From NCBI GenBank assembly GCA_014526335.1, contig JACTAT010000006.1, positions 6,500,034-6,564,033 of the forward strand: a DNA stretch of 64,000 bases. Reading direction: 5' to 3'. Below are positions 46,121 to 58,337 of the stretch, piece by piece. Source of the stretch: Chrysaora quinquecirrha (taxonomy: Eukaryota; Cnidaria; Scyphozoa; Semaeostomeae; Pelagiidae). Each line of letters opens with the position of its first letter. The stretch's first letter is position 1. The notes under the pieces are model-generated. The model had not been told where the DNA came from and did not search any database. It saw nothing but the letters and a program-made list of their open reading frames with translations. The translations under genes were made by a program, and so were the position numbers.

Positions 46121-47103
46121 TCAAAGTTCTGTGTATGCTTGTGACAAATCATTTGAAACAAAGTTTCTTTGCGGCTGGAGATTTTCATGCTGTAAATGAT
46201 TACCATAATAGGGCTCCTTTTGTCTTTCTGGATTCCCAGCATAGACATACAGCTGAAGTGGGCTTGCTCTTCCATCTTGCCTCAACATTGAACTCATCAT
46301 CAAAAATCCCTCAGACATGGTTCTTGCCATCATGGCTGAAAAATCTTGCATCGATTTTTGAAATGATTGTTCTGAAGATCTGAATTGATCAAGAAGGTTC
46401 TTTTTGAGTTCCAGATCTTCCTTCCTCGTTGTAAAATCTTCATGGCAAATCTTTAAAATCTTTTCTTGGAAAGGAACCATTAGATTTGCTGTTCCTTCTT
46501 TCATTTAGAAACTTCTCAAGATTTTCTCTTTCCACTCTTATTTTTTTCTTTGCTGGCTCAACTAGGTCAGTTTTTTGTTCTGCTGATGCTTGCCGTTGCT
46601 GGTTTTTGCTGGTCTTTTGTTTTGTTTAGAGGGCAAGGAGAGGTGTGGATGAACTCAGATCTAAATCTGTATCTTCGTCATCAATAGAAGATACATCCTG
46701 CTCTATGGTTGTAGCTTCAAGTCCATCTGCTAAGCTTTCCGCAGCTGGGCAGCCTGCCCAAACTTCACAGCATTCGTCATACAGGGCGAAAACCACTCGG
46801 CCTCCTCCACTTTTTCTTCCAGAATCTACTGCCTTGCGAAAGCTGGTTTTATTTGATTAAGTTTCGCTGTTAATCTGTCTTTTGAGAACTCCTCCTTGTT
46901 TTTGAATTAGGGAATGCCTCTGATTTCTCTTCATTCGGATAGGACGCCAAGAATTTTGCCCTGATGCCATCGTACTTGGATCTGACTGTCTCCCAGTCCA
47001 GGCCGTCTGCCATCTTCTAAGTTTTATAGTCTATAACAACTTTCATCAACAATCCAGTTTCCTCATCAGTCAACAGGAACAGACTTTTCTTCGTTTCAGA
47101 CAT
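46121..47103 (-). pseudogene. Myb/SANT-like DNA-binding protein, frameshifted, copy A
   Basis: Homologous to 53961-54948 but broken by several 1-nt deletions, all in homopolymers (near 46619, 46850 and 46905). It keeps the in-frame TAG that splits the Myb-like domain in both copies. See the copy B entry for domain detail. Confidence 0.55.
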
Positions 47104-47413
47104 CTTTGTAAGATAATTTTGTGTTAAATGTGAAAAATTTGAGCAAAATGGAACTCAGTTTTGTAAACTCGACTCACTGGCCTGACAACAACACATAGAA
47201 AGGAATAACTTTGGCGCCAAAGGAATGCTCGTTCCAAACATACGCATGCGCTTGTGTCTAACTTCTCGAGGATCCCAAGTGAAGAACTGTTCCTGTGTAA
47301 ACGCGGACAATTTTGGATCCGATTCAGTGTAAACACCTGGGATCTCATCCAAAAGTATCCGAATAATTTTGGGTCCGATCCCGTATGGACATGGTCTAAT
47401 GCTAATGCTACTG

Positions 47414-48309
47414 TTAACGCATTATAGCAGAATAGCTTTTGTCAATATTGGATTTAATTCCCGCCAATTCTAGACGTATTGTTTCTGCAGCGAGGGCCAT
47501 AATATCGCATGACTGGAATTTTTCCATGGACTTCAGGGCCTTCTGCATTTCGGGCTGCAGTCCATGCACAGAATAATTCTAAGCTTAAGTGGCACTAACA
47601 AAATCTTCAAAACTGGGATAGGCTAGTTTAAACAATTCCATTAACTTGTAAGCGTACGTGCGAGCTGTCTCACCTTTACGATTTCGGTTAGCTAACTCTG
47701 AGGGTCGTATAGGGGTTCCGGGGAGCATGGGAACAAGCCCTAAAATGGCTTAGGAAACAGGGCACATTTGCATAAAGTTAGGGGAACAAGGGAACATTTT
47801 GAACATATTTTTAGGGAACACTCTGAAAATTCCACAAATCTCAAGGGAACAAATTATAATTTTCTAAGGGAACAGGGGAATAAGGACCCCCTATACGACC
47901 CTCAACTCTGCTATTGCTTCTTCGCGGTTCAACTGGCCTTTCTCGAACTCTTTTAAAAGCTCCTCTTTGATCTTCTTAAAATCCTTACGTTCGTCATCGG
48001 ACAATCTTATATATACTTCGAATACAGGGCCTTCTAACCTGCTTGCCAAATTTTGGGCCTGCTTCTCGCCTGAAAATCCCTTCGGGCCGAATGCAATTCT
48101 ACTTTCGTTATGAATTCTTTCAAATTCCCTTGTCCGTTGAAGCATTTTATTTTGTTGTCCATATTTAACAGTGGGTTATTCTGTGATATAAATGTAGCCA
48201 GAGTCGAAACTCGAAAGAGAATTTCATCTGACAACTGGCAAACAAAATCAACATCTCTATCTGTTATGGGATCATACTCAATTTTTTTAAACATTCTTGT
48301 ATCATCCAT
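47414..48309 (-). pseudogene. LTR-retrotransposon gag remnant, copy A
   Basis: The start region (from 48309) has DVDFVCQLSDEILF and FNGQGNLKEFITKVE. After a frameshift it continues FEVYIRLSDDERKDFKKIKE and QLNREEAIAEL, the retrotransposon gag capsid pattern. It is then interrupted by a 204-bp MITE at 47700-47903 and resumes with ANRNRKGETARTYAYKLMEL, and later EMQKALKSMEKFQ and AAETIRLELAGIKS. Frameshift, insertion and stops make it nonfunctional. Ty3/Gypsy-like affiliation is inferred. Confidence 0.65.
47700..47903. mobile_element. 204-bp MITE with internal AGGGAACA repeats, copy A
   Basis: Perfect 16-bp terminal inverted repeats GAGGGTCGTATAGGGG flanked by a 6-bp duplication AACTCT (47694-47699 and 47904-47909). 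Removing it restores contiguous gag coding. The interior repeats an AGGGAACA-like word about six times. No coding capacity. I cannot assign a superfamily from a 6-bp duplication. Confidence 0.85.
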
Positions 48310-48552
48310 GAGTGAATGTATCCATGTTTTGGTGAACTACAAGTGAGAAAGTATTTCCCAATTCAGTCAAAGCGAAATTCACCCTCTTTAATCTTTTACA
48401 ATTGGATATTTTACGAATAGAAGTTGCAACAGATGGCAGAACTGATCCGAGGTTGCACTATCGCATTTTATATTCAGCCCTACCAGCTGAAGTGATATCA
48501 TACCATATCTCTTGTAAGTCGTAAGACTTATCTTCGCTATTAAATCAACATT

Positions 48553-50055
48553 ATGAATAGACTTTCGCTATTTTTTTATCATCATTTCATTATTCAATAT
48601 CTAAACTATTTTCTCGTACCTTACAGTAACTATTGCTCAGGATTTCCGAAATTAATTAGCGCGAAGCTATATTCGATGGTTTTTATTCCTGAGATCAGAG
48701 ATGAGCACCTGGTTGATTTGTTGAGAAATTTTGAGACATGGTGAAAAAATTGGGTAACGTTGTGGAAGGTAAAAGAAGATAGGTACCCAGAGGGAATTTT
48801 ATTATGCATCTGCAGAGTACTTTGAGTGAGATAAAAACAGTGAGAATGCTAATAATATTAGATCTTTAACTTCTTTAGACAGCTGACTGTAGAGTACATT
48901 CTGACCACAAAGCTTCCTGTCCCCTTTTTCTCATAAATTCTTTTTCCTTTACAGTTTCAATCAAATTTCTCTTTTTCTTTTCCTTGGCATTCTGGTTTCC
49001 AATTCATTTCCACAAAATGAGAAAGTATTTAAAAGAAACAAAGGAAAAAAGAATGTTAAACCACTAACCAAAGGACTCATTCCAGAATATACAGTTCATC
49101 GATTAGATTAATACTTCCAGGCACATTGTGACAGGAACAACTTCAATGACCTCTTTCACTGGAGACGGATAACACTATCAGAGTTTTGTTAAATGATTGG
49201 TGGACTTTTGAAACAATGCCTGACTTGCTATTTTCAACTCAATAGCTATAATGAGAGAAGAATGGTGAAATTTTGGAAGGAATACCTTTTAATATTTTCT
49301 AAATCCAACCCAGTTCTAGCAACTGCTTCTTCAATTTTTTCGATTTCCTTTGTTGATATCATTCCATCTTTATAAAATTCAAGTAAAATAGCTTTTGTAT
49401 TGTCATTGATAGCATTGTAGGAAAGATTATATTTCGAAAATGGGTGACATACTCAACGATGAAAATAAATTGGAAAAATTAGGCAATGTCGAACAGCACG
49501 ATAAAACCACTAAAATAAAGCAGAAACTCCAAAAGCGTTTGCTGGAATTAGTCAAGAAAGATCTGTTGACTAAAGCAATCTATGATAGGATTCGGCCCAC
49601 AGGTTCAGAGCATCCACGGATGTATGGTCTACCTGAAACTCACAAATCTAGCGTCCCACTTAGGCCTACTTTGTCTTTGGTCGGTTCTGCTCAACATGAT
49701 CTCGCCAAGTGGGTCTTGGTCTAGGTGGGAGAGGTGGGTGGTCATGGTGTTCGACTCTGTGAGCAGGAGGTTTAGGTGGTCTCGGTATCACCTGTGGGTC
49801 ATAGTTGTTTGAATTCGATGCTGCTTGATGTTGTTGTGTATCTTGGCGTTGCTGATTTGAGTGACTGTCTAGAGCTTTTGCATAAGACATTGACTTTTCA
49901 ACGTCTTTTGAGATATCCAAAACGATTCTTTCTTCAAGTTTGTTTATCTTTTTCTCCATATCTTTACTTAATAATTCAACTTTTTCTTTTTCATTATAAC
50001 ATATTTATACTCTTTTCTCGTATCTTACAGTAACTGTTGCTCAGGATTTCCAGAA
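48553..50055 (+). mobile_element. Penelope-like element 5' fragment 1, copy A
   Basis: The RT N-terminal part lies at about 49420-49712 and includes DYISKMGDILNDENKLEKLG, YDRIRPTGSEHPRMYGLP and SLVGSAQHDLAKW, motifs typical of Penelope-like RTs. After AKW the frame is lost where an unrelated minus-strand ORF (49666-49959) begins. Upstream non-coding sequence (from about 48600) is repeated about 1.4-1.7 kb downstream, giving the direct-repeat arrangement seen in Penelope-like elements. Confidence 0.65.
49666..49959 (-). pseudogene. Coiled-coil/proline-rich ORF fragment inside PLE, copy A
   Basis: The product starts with a heptad-like Glu/Lys segment (MEKKINKLEERI), then AKALDSHSNQQRQ, then a proline-rich tail (RPPKPPAHRVEHH, PPLPPRPRP). 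It is inserted opposite to the Penelope RT between the AKW motif and downstream RT sequence. It resembles a LINE ORF1 or gag-like N-terminus only in general features; family unproven. Confidence 0.35.
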
Positions 50056-50209
50056 ATAATTAGCACTTAACTATATTCGATTGTGTTTTATTCCTTCAAT
50101 GATCTGAGATCAGAGATGATCACACGGTTGTTGGGCTAAGAAATTTTCATATATGGAGTGAAAATTGGGTAACCTTGTGGAAAGTAAAAAAAGATAGATC
50201 CCCAGAGGG

Positions 50210-50499
50210 TGTTGTGAGTTTGGGGTTTGAGCTCACCAAGAATATAAGGCCGAGAATAATATACAGAATAATTAAGCATATATTCAGCAATTCATAAAAC
50301 ACAAGCAACTATTTACAAGAATTCCTTAAGTGATACTTTCCATTTTTTGCGTGATTTCTCTTACTGTCACGCCTACCAACTGTCTACGAACTCTGCTCAA
50401 AACGGGTGAATGTCAAAAAACGTCACCAGCACGTGGGAAGCAAAAAGGTGGAGAGGACTGGGAACAAGGAACACCCACAGACGGTGACACTTCTTAACA
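50210..50499. mobile_element. Solo LTR, 290 bp, copy A
   Basis: Begins TGTTGTGAG and ends TTCTTAACA (TGTT/AACA inverted termini). A 5-bp duplication GAGGG flanks it (50205-50209 and 50500-50504). The flanking sequence without the insertion is contiguous in the upstream repeat near 48789 (CAGAGGGAATTTT). Features match LTR-retrotransposon integration followed by LTR-LTR recombination. Confidence 0.8.
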
Positions 50500-50504
50500 G
50501 AGGG

Positions 50505-51371
50505 AATTTTATTATGCATCTCCAGAGTATTTTGAGTTAAGAATACAGTGAGAATAATAATAGTATTGGATGTTTACCTTCTTTAGACAACTGACTATAG
50601 AATACATTATGACCACAAAGGCACAAAACTTTTTGTCCCCTTTTTTCTCTTAAATTCCTTTTCCTCTACAGTTTCAATCAAATTTCTCTTTTTCTTTTCC
50701 TTGGCATTCTGGTTTCCAATTCATTTCCACAAAATGAGAAAGTATTTAAAAGAAACAAAGGAAAAAAGAATTTTAAACCACTAACAAAAGGACTCATTCC
50801 AGAATATACAGTTCATCGATTAGATTAATACTTCCAGGCACATTGTGACAGGAACTACTTCAGTGACCTCTTTTCACTAGAGACGGATAACACTATCAGA
50901 GATTTGTTAAATGATTGGTGGACTTTTGCAACAATGCCTGACTTGCTATGTCACAACTCAATAGCTATAATGAGAGAAGAATGGTGAAATTTTAGAAGGA
51001 ATACCTTTTAATCTTTTCTAAATCCAACCCAGTTCTAGCAACTGCTTCTTCAATTTTTTCGATTTCCTTTGTTGATATCATTCCATCTTTATAAAATTCA
51101 AGTAAAATAACTTTTGTATTGTCATTGATAGCATTGTAGGAAAGATTATATTTCGAAAATGGGTGACATACTCAACGATGAAAATAAATTGGAAAAATTA
51201 GGCAATGTCGAACAGCACGATAAAACCACTAAAATAAAGCAGAAACTCCAAAAGCGTTTGCTGGAATTAGTCAAGAAAGATCTGTTGACTAAAGCAATCT
51301 ATGATAGGATTCGGCCCACAGTTTCAGAGCATCCACGGATGTATGGTCTACCTGAAACTCACAAATCTAGC
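50505..51371 (+). mobile_element. Penelope-like element 5' fragment 2, copy A (cut by duplication)
   Basis: Parallel to 48790-49655: the same leader, then the RT N-terminal frame from about 51138 with DRIRPTVSEHPRMYGLPETH. It is cut after CACAAATCTAGC by the junction of the 7.84-kb duplication. Confidence 0.65.
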
Positions 51372-52550
51372 TTTATCAAGTTCTATACTAGCTCCTGTGG
51401 CTTCTGTATTTACCAGATGTCATCATTTTGAGTCAAAACTTCTTGAGACCTCAAAACTTCTCTAGTATGGTGTACACCAAATAGAATTAAATTTTGTTCC
51501 TGGTAATCAATATTTTCAAAACTCCTGATGATGTGAGTCAATGCATTTCATCTAGAGTCTTTTGATTCAAGTGTCATAGTGTCATGACCTTCACATCCCA
51601 TCTGTAACTCTATTCCAATATACGATTTGCCTTCTAATATCCTTTTTTCATTGTGGTAGAGTCCATAAAACATCTTCTACCGGTTTTCCCTTCACAAATT
51701 CCAGAAGACTTTTGAACATGCTTAGGAGATAGTTGAGCTAGTTGAGATACTTCGAACGTAAACTGATTCCCAAAACGTAGCCAGTTCTTGAAAACACTTC
51801 TAAATGGAGTTATTGTTCACCGTTATAGTTTGAGTTTTTTGTTAAGCATTTCCATGTTAATTTTTTCATTTGAGGCAATCCTCCTATCGTCAGGTCATTC
51901 AGTTGTACAGTCAATCGAATTTGTGTCTTCTGACCGTTTCTTCCTCCATTTTCAAGCAAGTTTTTGCCCCAGCAACATTACAGCGTGCGTCATGGCTCAA
52001 TTTTCTTCTGCGAATTGCTGAGCGATTGTGTAATTTCCTCTGATGACGTCTAAAATTATGGTTTCAAAGTTTTGTACCATTCAAAAATAAAGACCTCTAT
52101 CTTAATATGTTCATGTTCTCACTTTTATTGTCCTTCTTCGAATTTCAATTCGATTTCTGAATCATCAGTGTTCAGTGTTCATATGTTTTACTTTGTAATG
52201 ATGCATTTTAACCAAGAAAACATGCCTAAACTATGAATCAAATGATGAATAAATACGAAGTGTTATATGCAGAGGTAAGGCACTTGGAATTTCCTCTCGT
52301 CGTACCAGAGCGTGTTAAGTGACAGAAGGCTTAATAATCTTGTTGACCTTTTTGAATTTTTCGAAAAGAACAACGAAGCAATGGTCATAACCTCTATTTG
52401 GTGCATTTCGAACTGCAATTGAGCCTGGCCTCTGCGTCAAAGATGATTGGCTGTAGATCTTCATGGGGAGCGAGGCTCAAAAGCTTGACGATCTCAAAAC
52501 GAGATAGTGCGGCGGCAATGAAGTTTTCAAGGCCTGCGATATGTATAAAA

Positions 52551-53337
52551 TTAACAGTAATGTTGTGCGGTAGTGAAAACTAACTTATGCAGTAGGAGTG
52601 GGTCATAATATGCGGGCATCTCTGTACAAGAATCCAATATATTCACCACGTCAATATTATCGTAATCAAGTACAAGTTTTTCTCGAATATTTCCTATCAT
52701 ATGAAGCACGTTATATTTATTGGTATTAATTCTTTCCTTTTCTTTCTTTCTTTCCATAGACAGATCGATATCCCAATTAGGCCATTCCTCTGCAATCCTT
52801 TATTGCTGGTCCTTCGAGTTGGCCTTGATTTCTTGTTGCTGTACTGACAACGCGGCGACAGCTGCAAAGAGGGAACGAACTGTTGCTGCGAGATTTTTAG
52901 GAATATCGATACTCATCTTTTTAGTGACTCTCAGGCTTTCTTGAACTGTGCCTCCTTTTCCTTGAGTAATTTTCCATGGCTTCACACTCTTCCTTCACCT
53001 GCTCAACTAAAGCTTTTCCTTTCTCCAATTCTACTATTTTTCTCTCCATATCTTCATAACCATTTCCTTCGTTCTCTGTTTCTTCCAGGTAGGATTCCTC
53101 CAATTGTGGTGGGTCTCCAACTATCGACTTCATCAATGTTTCCGAAAACTACATGTTAGCTCTCTCATCCTGGCCCAAACTTTTCTCGATTGCCGTCCTT
53201 ATCAGGCTTATAACAGCAATTTTCGACAACTCTTCTTGCAGATCCACAATCCCCAATTTCACTGCAACCTCTTTCAGATCGTTCAGTTCTAATTCGAGCA
53301 ATTTGGACTCCACACTAAGCTGCAAATCCTCTGCCAT
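52551..53337 (-). pseudogene. SAP-like/coiled-coil ORF with in-frame stops, copy B
   Basis: Same as 44706-45494, with extra frameshifts around 52920-52975 that truncate the coiled-coil segment. Confidence 0.4.
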
Positions 53338-53654
53338 GACGAGACGTAAAATCCAAAACGACTTAGGCCATCAGCATGCAGAACACGAATTCAAGCAGGC
53401 AGTTAAAAATCCACAAACAAACTACCCTCTGTTACCAAATGTTGAAATCATCGACATTGTGGCTTGAGGAAGCAAGAAAATTTTGATTTGCAGCGAACGA
53501 ACTGTTTATCTTGATAAATTTCTTGTTACAAAAGCTATTGCCTACTCGACATGCTAAGAATAAAAAATCCCAACGGTCTCACAAAAAACGTGCTCTAACG
53601 CTACGTATACATGTCACGTGATCTTTTAGTTCTACTGCGTATAATTATAATAAA

Positions 53655-53958
53655 TTAATAAAATCTCCAGTCCTTCACAATCCCAGCTGCACTTTGTTTT
53701 GTGTCGAAATCGAATGTTATAGAACCAAACAGACGCATGAAATCTCTTCCTAGTAAAATGTTCGTATATGTCATCGAGTCAAGAACTTGGAAAACATGGG
53801 TTCGGGGCTGCATGTCTGAAATTTGCATTTCGAGTTTTACAGTGCCCAATATTTTCATTTGTTCACCCGAGGCATTCACTAGCGTTTTGACTTTAAATCG
53901 TATGTTCACTTTTAATCGCACTGTAAAAACCGTTCCTGATAAAAAGTTTTCATTGGTT
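53655..53958 (-). pseudogene. Retroviral-type aspartic protease remnant, copy B
   Basis: The product is identical to copy A at 45815-46118, including the ILLGRDF motif, the missing catalytic aspartate and the in-frame TGA before it. Confidence 0.6.
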
Positions 53959-53960
53959 TT

Positions 53961-54948
53961 TCAAAGTTCTGTGTATGCTTGTGACAAATCATTTGAAACA
54001 AAGTTTCTTTGCGGCTGGAGATTTTCATGCTGTAAATGATTACCATAATAGGGCTCCTTTTGTCTTTCTGGATTCCCAGCATAGACATACAGCTGAAGTG
54101 GGCTTGCTCTTCCATCTTGCCTCAACATTGAACTCATCATCAAAAATCCCTCAGACATGGTTCTTGCCATCATGGCTGAAAAATCTTGCATCGATTTTTG
54201 AAATGATTGTTCTGAAGATCTGAATTGATCAAGAAGGTTCTTTTTGAGTTCCAGATCTTCCTTCCTCGTTGTAAAATCTTCATGGCAAATCTTTAAAATC
54301 TTTTCTTGGAAAGGAACCATTAGATTTGCTGTTCCTTCTTTCATTTAGAAACTTCTCAAGATTTTCTCTTTCCACTCTTATTTTTTTCTTTGCTGGCTCA
54401 ACTAGGTCAGTTTTTTGTTCTGCTGATGCTTGCCGTTGCTGGTTTTTGCTGGTCTTTTTGTTTTGTTTAGAGGGGCAAGGAGAGGGTGTGGATGAACTCA
54501 GATCTAAATCTGTATCTTCGTCATCAATAGAAGATACATCCTGCTCTATGGTTGTAGCTTCAAGTCCATCTGCTAAGCTTTCCGCAGCTGGGCAGCCTGC
54601 CCAAACTTCACAGCATTCGTCATACAGGGCGAAAACCACTCGGCCTCCTCCACTTTTTCTTCCAGAATCTACTGCCTTGCGAAAGCTGGTTTTTATTTGA
54701 TTAAGTTTCGCTGTTAATCTGTCTTTTGAGAACTCCTCCTTGTTTTTTGAATTAGGGAATGCCTCTGATTTCTCTTCATTCGGATAGGACGCCAAGAATT
54801 TTGCCCTGATGCCATCGTACTTGGATCTGACTGTCTCCCAGTCCAGGCCGTCTGCCATCTTCTAAGTTTTATAGTCTATAACAACTTTCATCAACAATCC
54901 AGTTTCCTCATCAGTCAACAGGAACAGACTTTTCTTCGTTTCAGACAT
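53961..54948 (-). pseudogene. Myb/SANT-like DNA-binding protein, near intact, copy B
   Basis: The frame starts at 54948 with a first Myb-like helix (LFLLTDEETGLLMKVVIDYK), meets an in-frame TAG (54862-54864), then continues from ATG at 54858 with DWETVRSKYDGIRAKFLASY, FRKAVDSGRKSGGGRVVF and YDECCEVWAGCPAAES. That is a Myb/SANT-like trihelix domain of the kind carried by PIF/Harbinger and other transposons. A Ser/Asp-rich linker, a basic KKKIRVERENLEKFLNERR stretch, and, after a frameshift at about 54300, a coiled-coil tail (ILKICHEDFTTRKEDLELKK) follow. The stop and shift mean it is probably dead unless read through or spliced. Confidence 0.55.
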
Positions 54949-55258
54949 CTTTGTAAGATAATTTTGTGTTAAATGTGAAAAATTTGAGCAAAATGGAACT
55001 CAGTTTTGTAAACTCGACTCACTGGCCTGACAACAACACATAGAAAGGAATAACTTTGGCGCCAAAGGAATGCTCGTTCCAAACATACGCATGCGCTTGT
55101 GTCTAACTTCTCGAGGATCCCAAGTGAAGAACTGTTCCTGTGTAAACGCGGACAATTTTGGATCCGATTCAGTGTAAACACCTGGGATCTCATCCAAAAG
55201 TATCCGAATAATTTTGGGTCCGATCCCGTATGGACATGGTCTAATGCTAATGCTACTG

Positions 55259-56157
55259 TTAACGCATTATAGCAGAATAGCTTTTGTCAATATTGGATTT
55301 AATTCCCGCCAATTCTAGACGTATTGTTTCTGCAGCGAGGGCCATAATATCGCATGACTGGAATTTTTCCATGGACTTCAGGGCCTTCTGCATTTCGGGC
55401 TGCAGTCCATGCACAGAATAATTCTAAGCTTAAGTGGCACTAACAAAATCTTCAAAACTGGGATAGGCTAGTTTAAACAATTCCATTAACTTGTAAGCGT
55501 ACGTGCGAGCTGTCTCACCTTTACGATTTCGGTTAGCTAACTCTGAGGGTCGTATAGGGGTTCCGGGGAGCATGGGAACAAGCCCTAAAATGGCTTAGGA
55601 AACAGGGCACATTTGCATAAAGTTAGGGGAACAAGGGAACATTTTGAACATATTTTTAGGGAACACTCTGAAAATTCCACAAATCTCAAGGGAACAAATT
55701 ATAATTTTCTAAGGGAACAGGGGAATAAGGACCCCCTATACGACCCTCAACTCTGCTATTGCTTCTTCGCGGTTCAACTGGCCTTTCTCGAACTCTTTTA
55801 AAAGCTCCTCTTTGATCTTCTTAAAATCCTTACGTTCGTCATCGGACAATCTTATATATACTTCGAATACAGGGCCTTCTAACCTGCTTGCCAAATTTTG
55901 GGCCTGCTTCTCGCCTGAAAATCCCTTCGGGCCGAATGCAATTCTACTTTCGTTATGAATTCTTTCAAATTCCCTTGTCCGTTGAAGCATTTTATTTTGT
56001 TGTCCATATTTAACAGTGGGTTATTCTGTGATATAAATGTAGCCAGAGTCGAAACTCGAAAGAGAATTTCATCTGACAACTGGCAAACAAAAATCAACAT
56101 CTCTATCTGTTATGGGATCATACTCAATTTTTTTTTAAACATTCTTGTATCATCCAT
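55259..56157 (-). pseudogene. LTR-retrotransposon gag remnant, copy B
   Basis: Duplicate of 47414-48309 with the same MITE insertion. Additional homopolymer indels near 56090 and 56133 break the N-terminal frame. Confidence 0.6.
55545..55748. mobile_element. 204-bp MITE with internal AGGGAACA repeats, copy B
   Basis: Same element, ends and AACTCT duplication as in copy A. It inserted before the segmental duplication. Confidence 0.85.
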
Positions 56158-56400
56158 GAGTGAATGTATCCATGTTTTGGTGAACTACAAGTGAGAAAGT
56201 ATTTCCCAATTCAGTCAAAGCGAAATTCACCCTCTTTAATCTTTTACAATTGGATATTTTACGAATAGAAGTTGCAACAGATGGCAGAACTGATCCGAGG
56301 TTGCACTATCGCATTTTATATTCAGCCCTACCAGCTGAAGTGATATCATACCATATCTCTTGTAAGTCGTAAGACTTATCTTCGCTATTAAATCAACATT

Positions 56401-57900
56401 ATGAATAGACTTTCGCTATTTTTTTATCATCATTTCATTATTCAATATCTAAACTATTTTCTCGTACCTTACAGTAACTATTGCTCAGGATTTCCGAAAT
56501 TAATTAGCGCGAAGCTATATTCGATGGTTTTTATTCCTGAGATCAGAGATGAGCACCTGGTTGATTTGTTGAGAAATTTTGAGACATGGTGAAAAAATTG
56601 GGTAACGTTGTGGAAGGTAAAAGAAGATAGGTACCCAGAGGGAATTTTATTATGCATCTGCAGAGTACTTTGAGTGAGATAAAAACAGTGAGAATGCTAA
56701 TAATATTAGATCTTTAACTTCTTTAGACAGCTGACTGTAGAGTACATTCTGACCACAAAGCTTCCTGTCCCTTTTTCTCATAAATTCTTTTTCCTTTACA
56801 GTTTCAATCAAATTTCTCTTTTCTTTTCCTTGGCATTCTGGTTTCCAATTCATTTCCACAAAATGAGAAAGTATTTAAAAGAAACAAAGGAAAAAAGAAT
56901 GTTAAACCACTAACCAAAGGACTCATTCCAGAATATACAGTTCATCGATTAGATTAATACTTCCAGGCACATTGTGACAGGAACAACTTCAATGACCTCT
57001 TTCACTGGAGACGGATAACACTATCAGAGTTTTGTTAAATGATTGGTGGACTTTTGAAACAATGCCTGACTTGCTATTTTCAACTCAATAGCTATAATGA
57101 GAGAAGAATGGTGAAATTTTGGAAGGAATACCTTTTAATATTTTCTAAATCCAACCCAGTTCTAGCAACTGCTTCTTCAATTTTTTCGATTTCCTTTGTT
57201 GATATCATTCCATCTTTATAAAATTCAAGTAAAATAGCTTTTGTATTGTCATTGATAGCATTGTAGGAAAGATTATATTTCGAAAATGGGTGACATACTC
57301 AACGATGAAAATAAATTGGAAAAATTAGGCAATGTCGAACAGCACGATAAAACCACTAAAATAAAGCAGAAACTCCAAAAGCGTTTGCTGGAATTAGTCA
57401 AGAAAGATCTGTTGACTAAAGCAATCTATGATAGGATTCGGCCCACAGGTTCAGAGCATCCACGGATGTATGGTCTACCTGAAACTCACAAATCTAGCGT
57501 CCCACTTAGGCCTACTTTGTCTTTGGTCGGTTCTGCTCAACATGATCTCGCCAAGTGGGTCTTGGTCTAGGTGGGAGAGGTGGGTGGTCATGGTGTTCGA
57601 CTCTGTGAGCAGGAGGTTTAGGTGGTCTCGGTATCACCTGTGGGTCATAGTTGTTTGAATTCGATGCTGCTTGATGTTGTTGTGTATCTTGGCGTTGCTG
57701 ATTTGAGTGACTGTCTAGAGCTTTTGCATAAGACATTGACTTTTCAACGTCTTTTGAGATATCCAAAACGATTCTTTCTTCAAGTTTGTTTATCTTTTTC
57801 TCCATATCTTTACTTAATAATTCAACTTTTTCTTTTTCATTATAACATATTTATACTCTTTTCTCGTATCTTACAGTAACTGTTGCTCAGGATTTCCAGA
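56401..57900 (+). mobile_element. Penelope-like element 5' fragment 1, copy B
   Basis: RT N-terminal coding at about 57265-57558 with the same motifs and the same break after AKW as in copy A. The minus-strand proline-rich ORF follows at 57512-57805. Confidence 0.65.
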
Positions 57901-58055
57901 AATAATTAGCACTTAACTATATTCGATTGTGTTTTATTCCTTCAATGATCTGAGATCAGAGATGATCACACGGTTGTTGGGCTAAGAAATTTTCATATAT
58001 GGAGTGAAAATTGGGTAACCTTGTGGAAAGTAAAAAAAGATAGATCCCCAGAGGG

Positions 58056-58337
58056 TGTTGTGAGTTTGGGGTTTGAGCTCACCAAGAATATAAGGCCGAG
58101 AATAATATACAGAATAATTAAGCATATATTCAGCAATTCATAAAACACAAGCAACTATTTACAAGAATTCCTTAAGTGATACTTTCCATTTTTTTGCGTG
58201 ATTTCTCTTACTGTCACGCCTACCAACTGTCTACGAACTCTGCTCAAAACGGGTGAATGTCAAAAAACGTCACCAGCACGTGGGAGTGGAGAGGACTGGG
58301 AACAAGGAACACCCACAGACGGTGACACTTCTTAACA
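58056..58337. mobile_element. Solo LTR, 282 bp, copy B
   Basis: TGTTGTGAG to TTCTTAACA with GAGGG on both sides (58051-58055 and 58338-58342). It lacks a short AAGCAAAAAGG-containing segment present in copy A. Confidence 0.8.

Larger units (their letters stand above)
43529..51371. repeat. 7.84-kb tandem duplication, copy A
   Basis: The segment beginning TTTATCAAGTTCTATACTAG at 43529 restarts at 51372 directly after CACAAATCTAGC inside a Penelope-like RT fragment. Everything between is repeated in direct orientation with only scattered, mostly homopolymer, differences. Confidence 0.93.

Noticed and set aside
47124..47352. ORFs of 74 and 65 codons with GVYTESDPK and FFTWDPREV
   Set aside because: Two overlapping frames of the same AT-rich leader between gag and Myb relics, with no family match.
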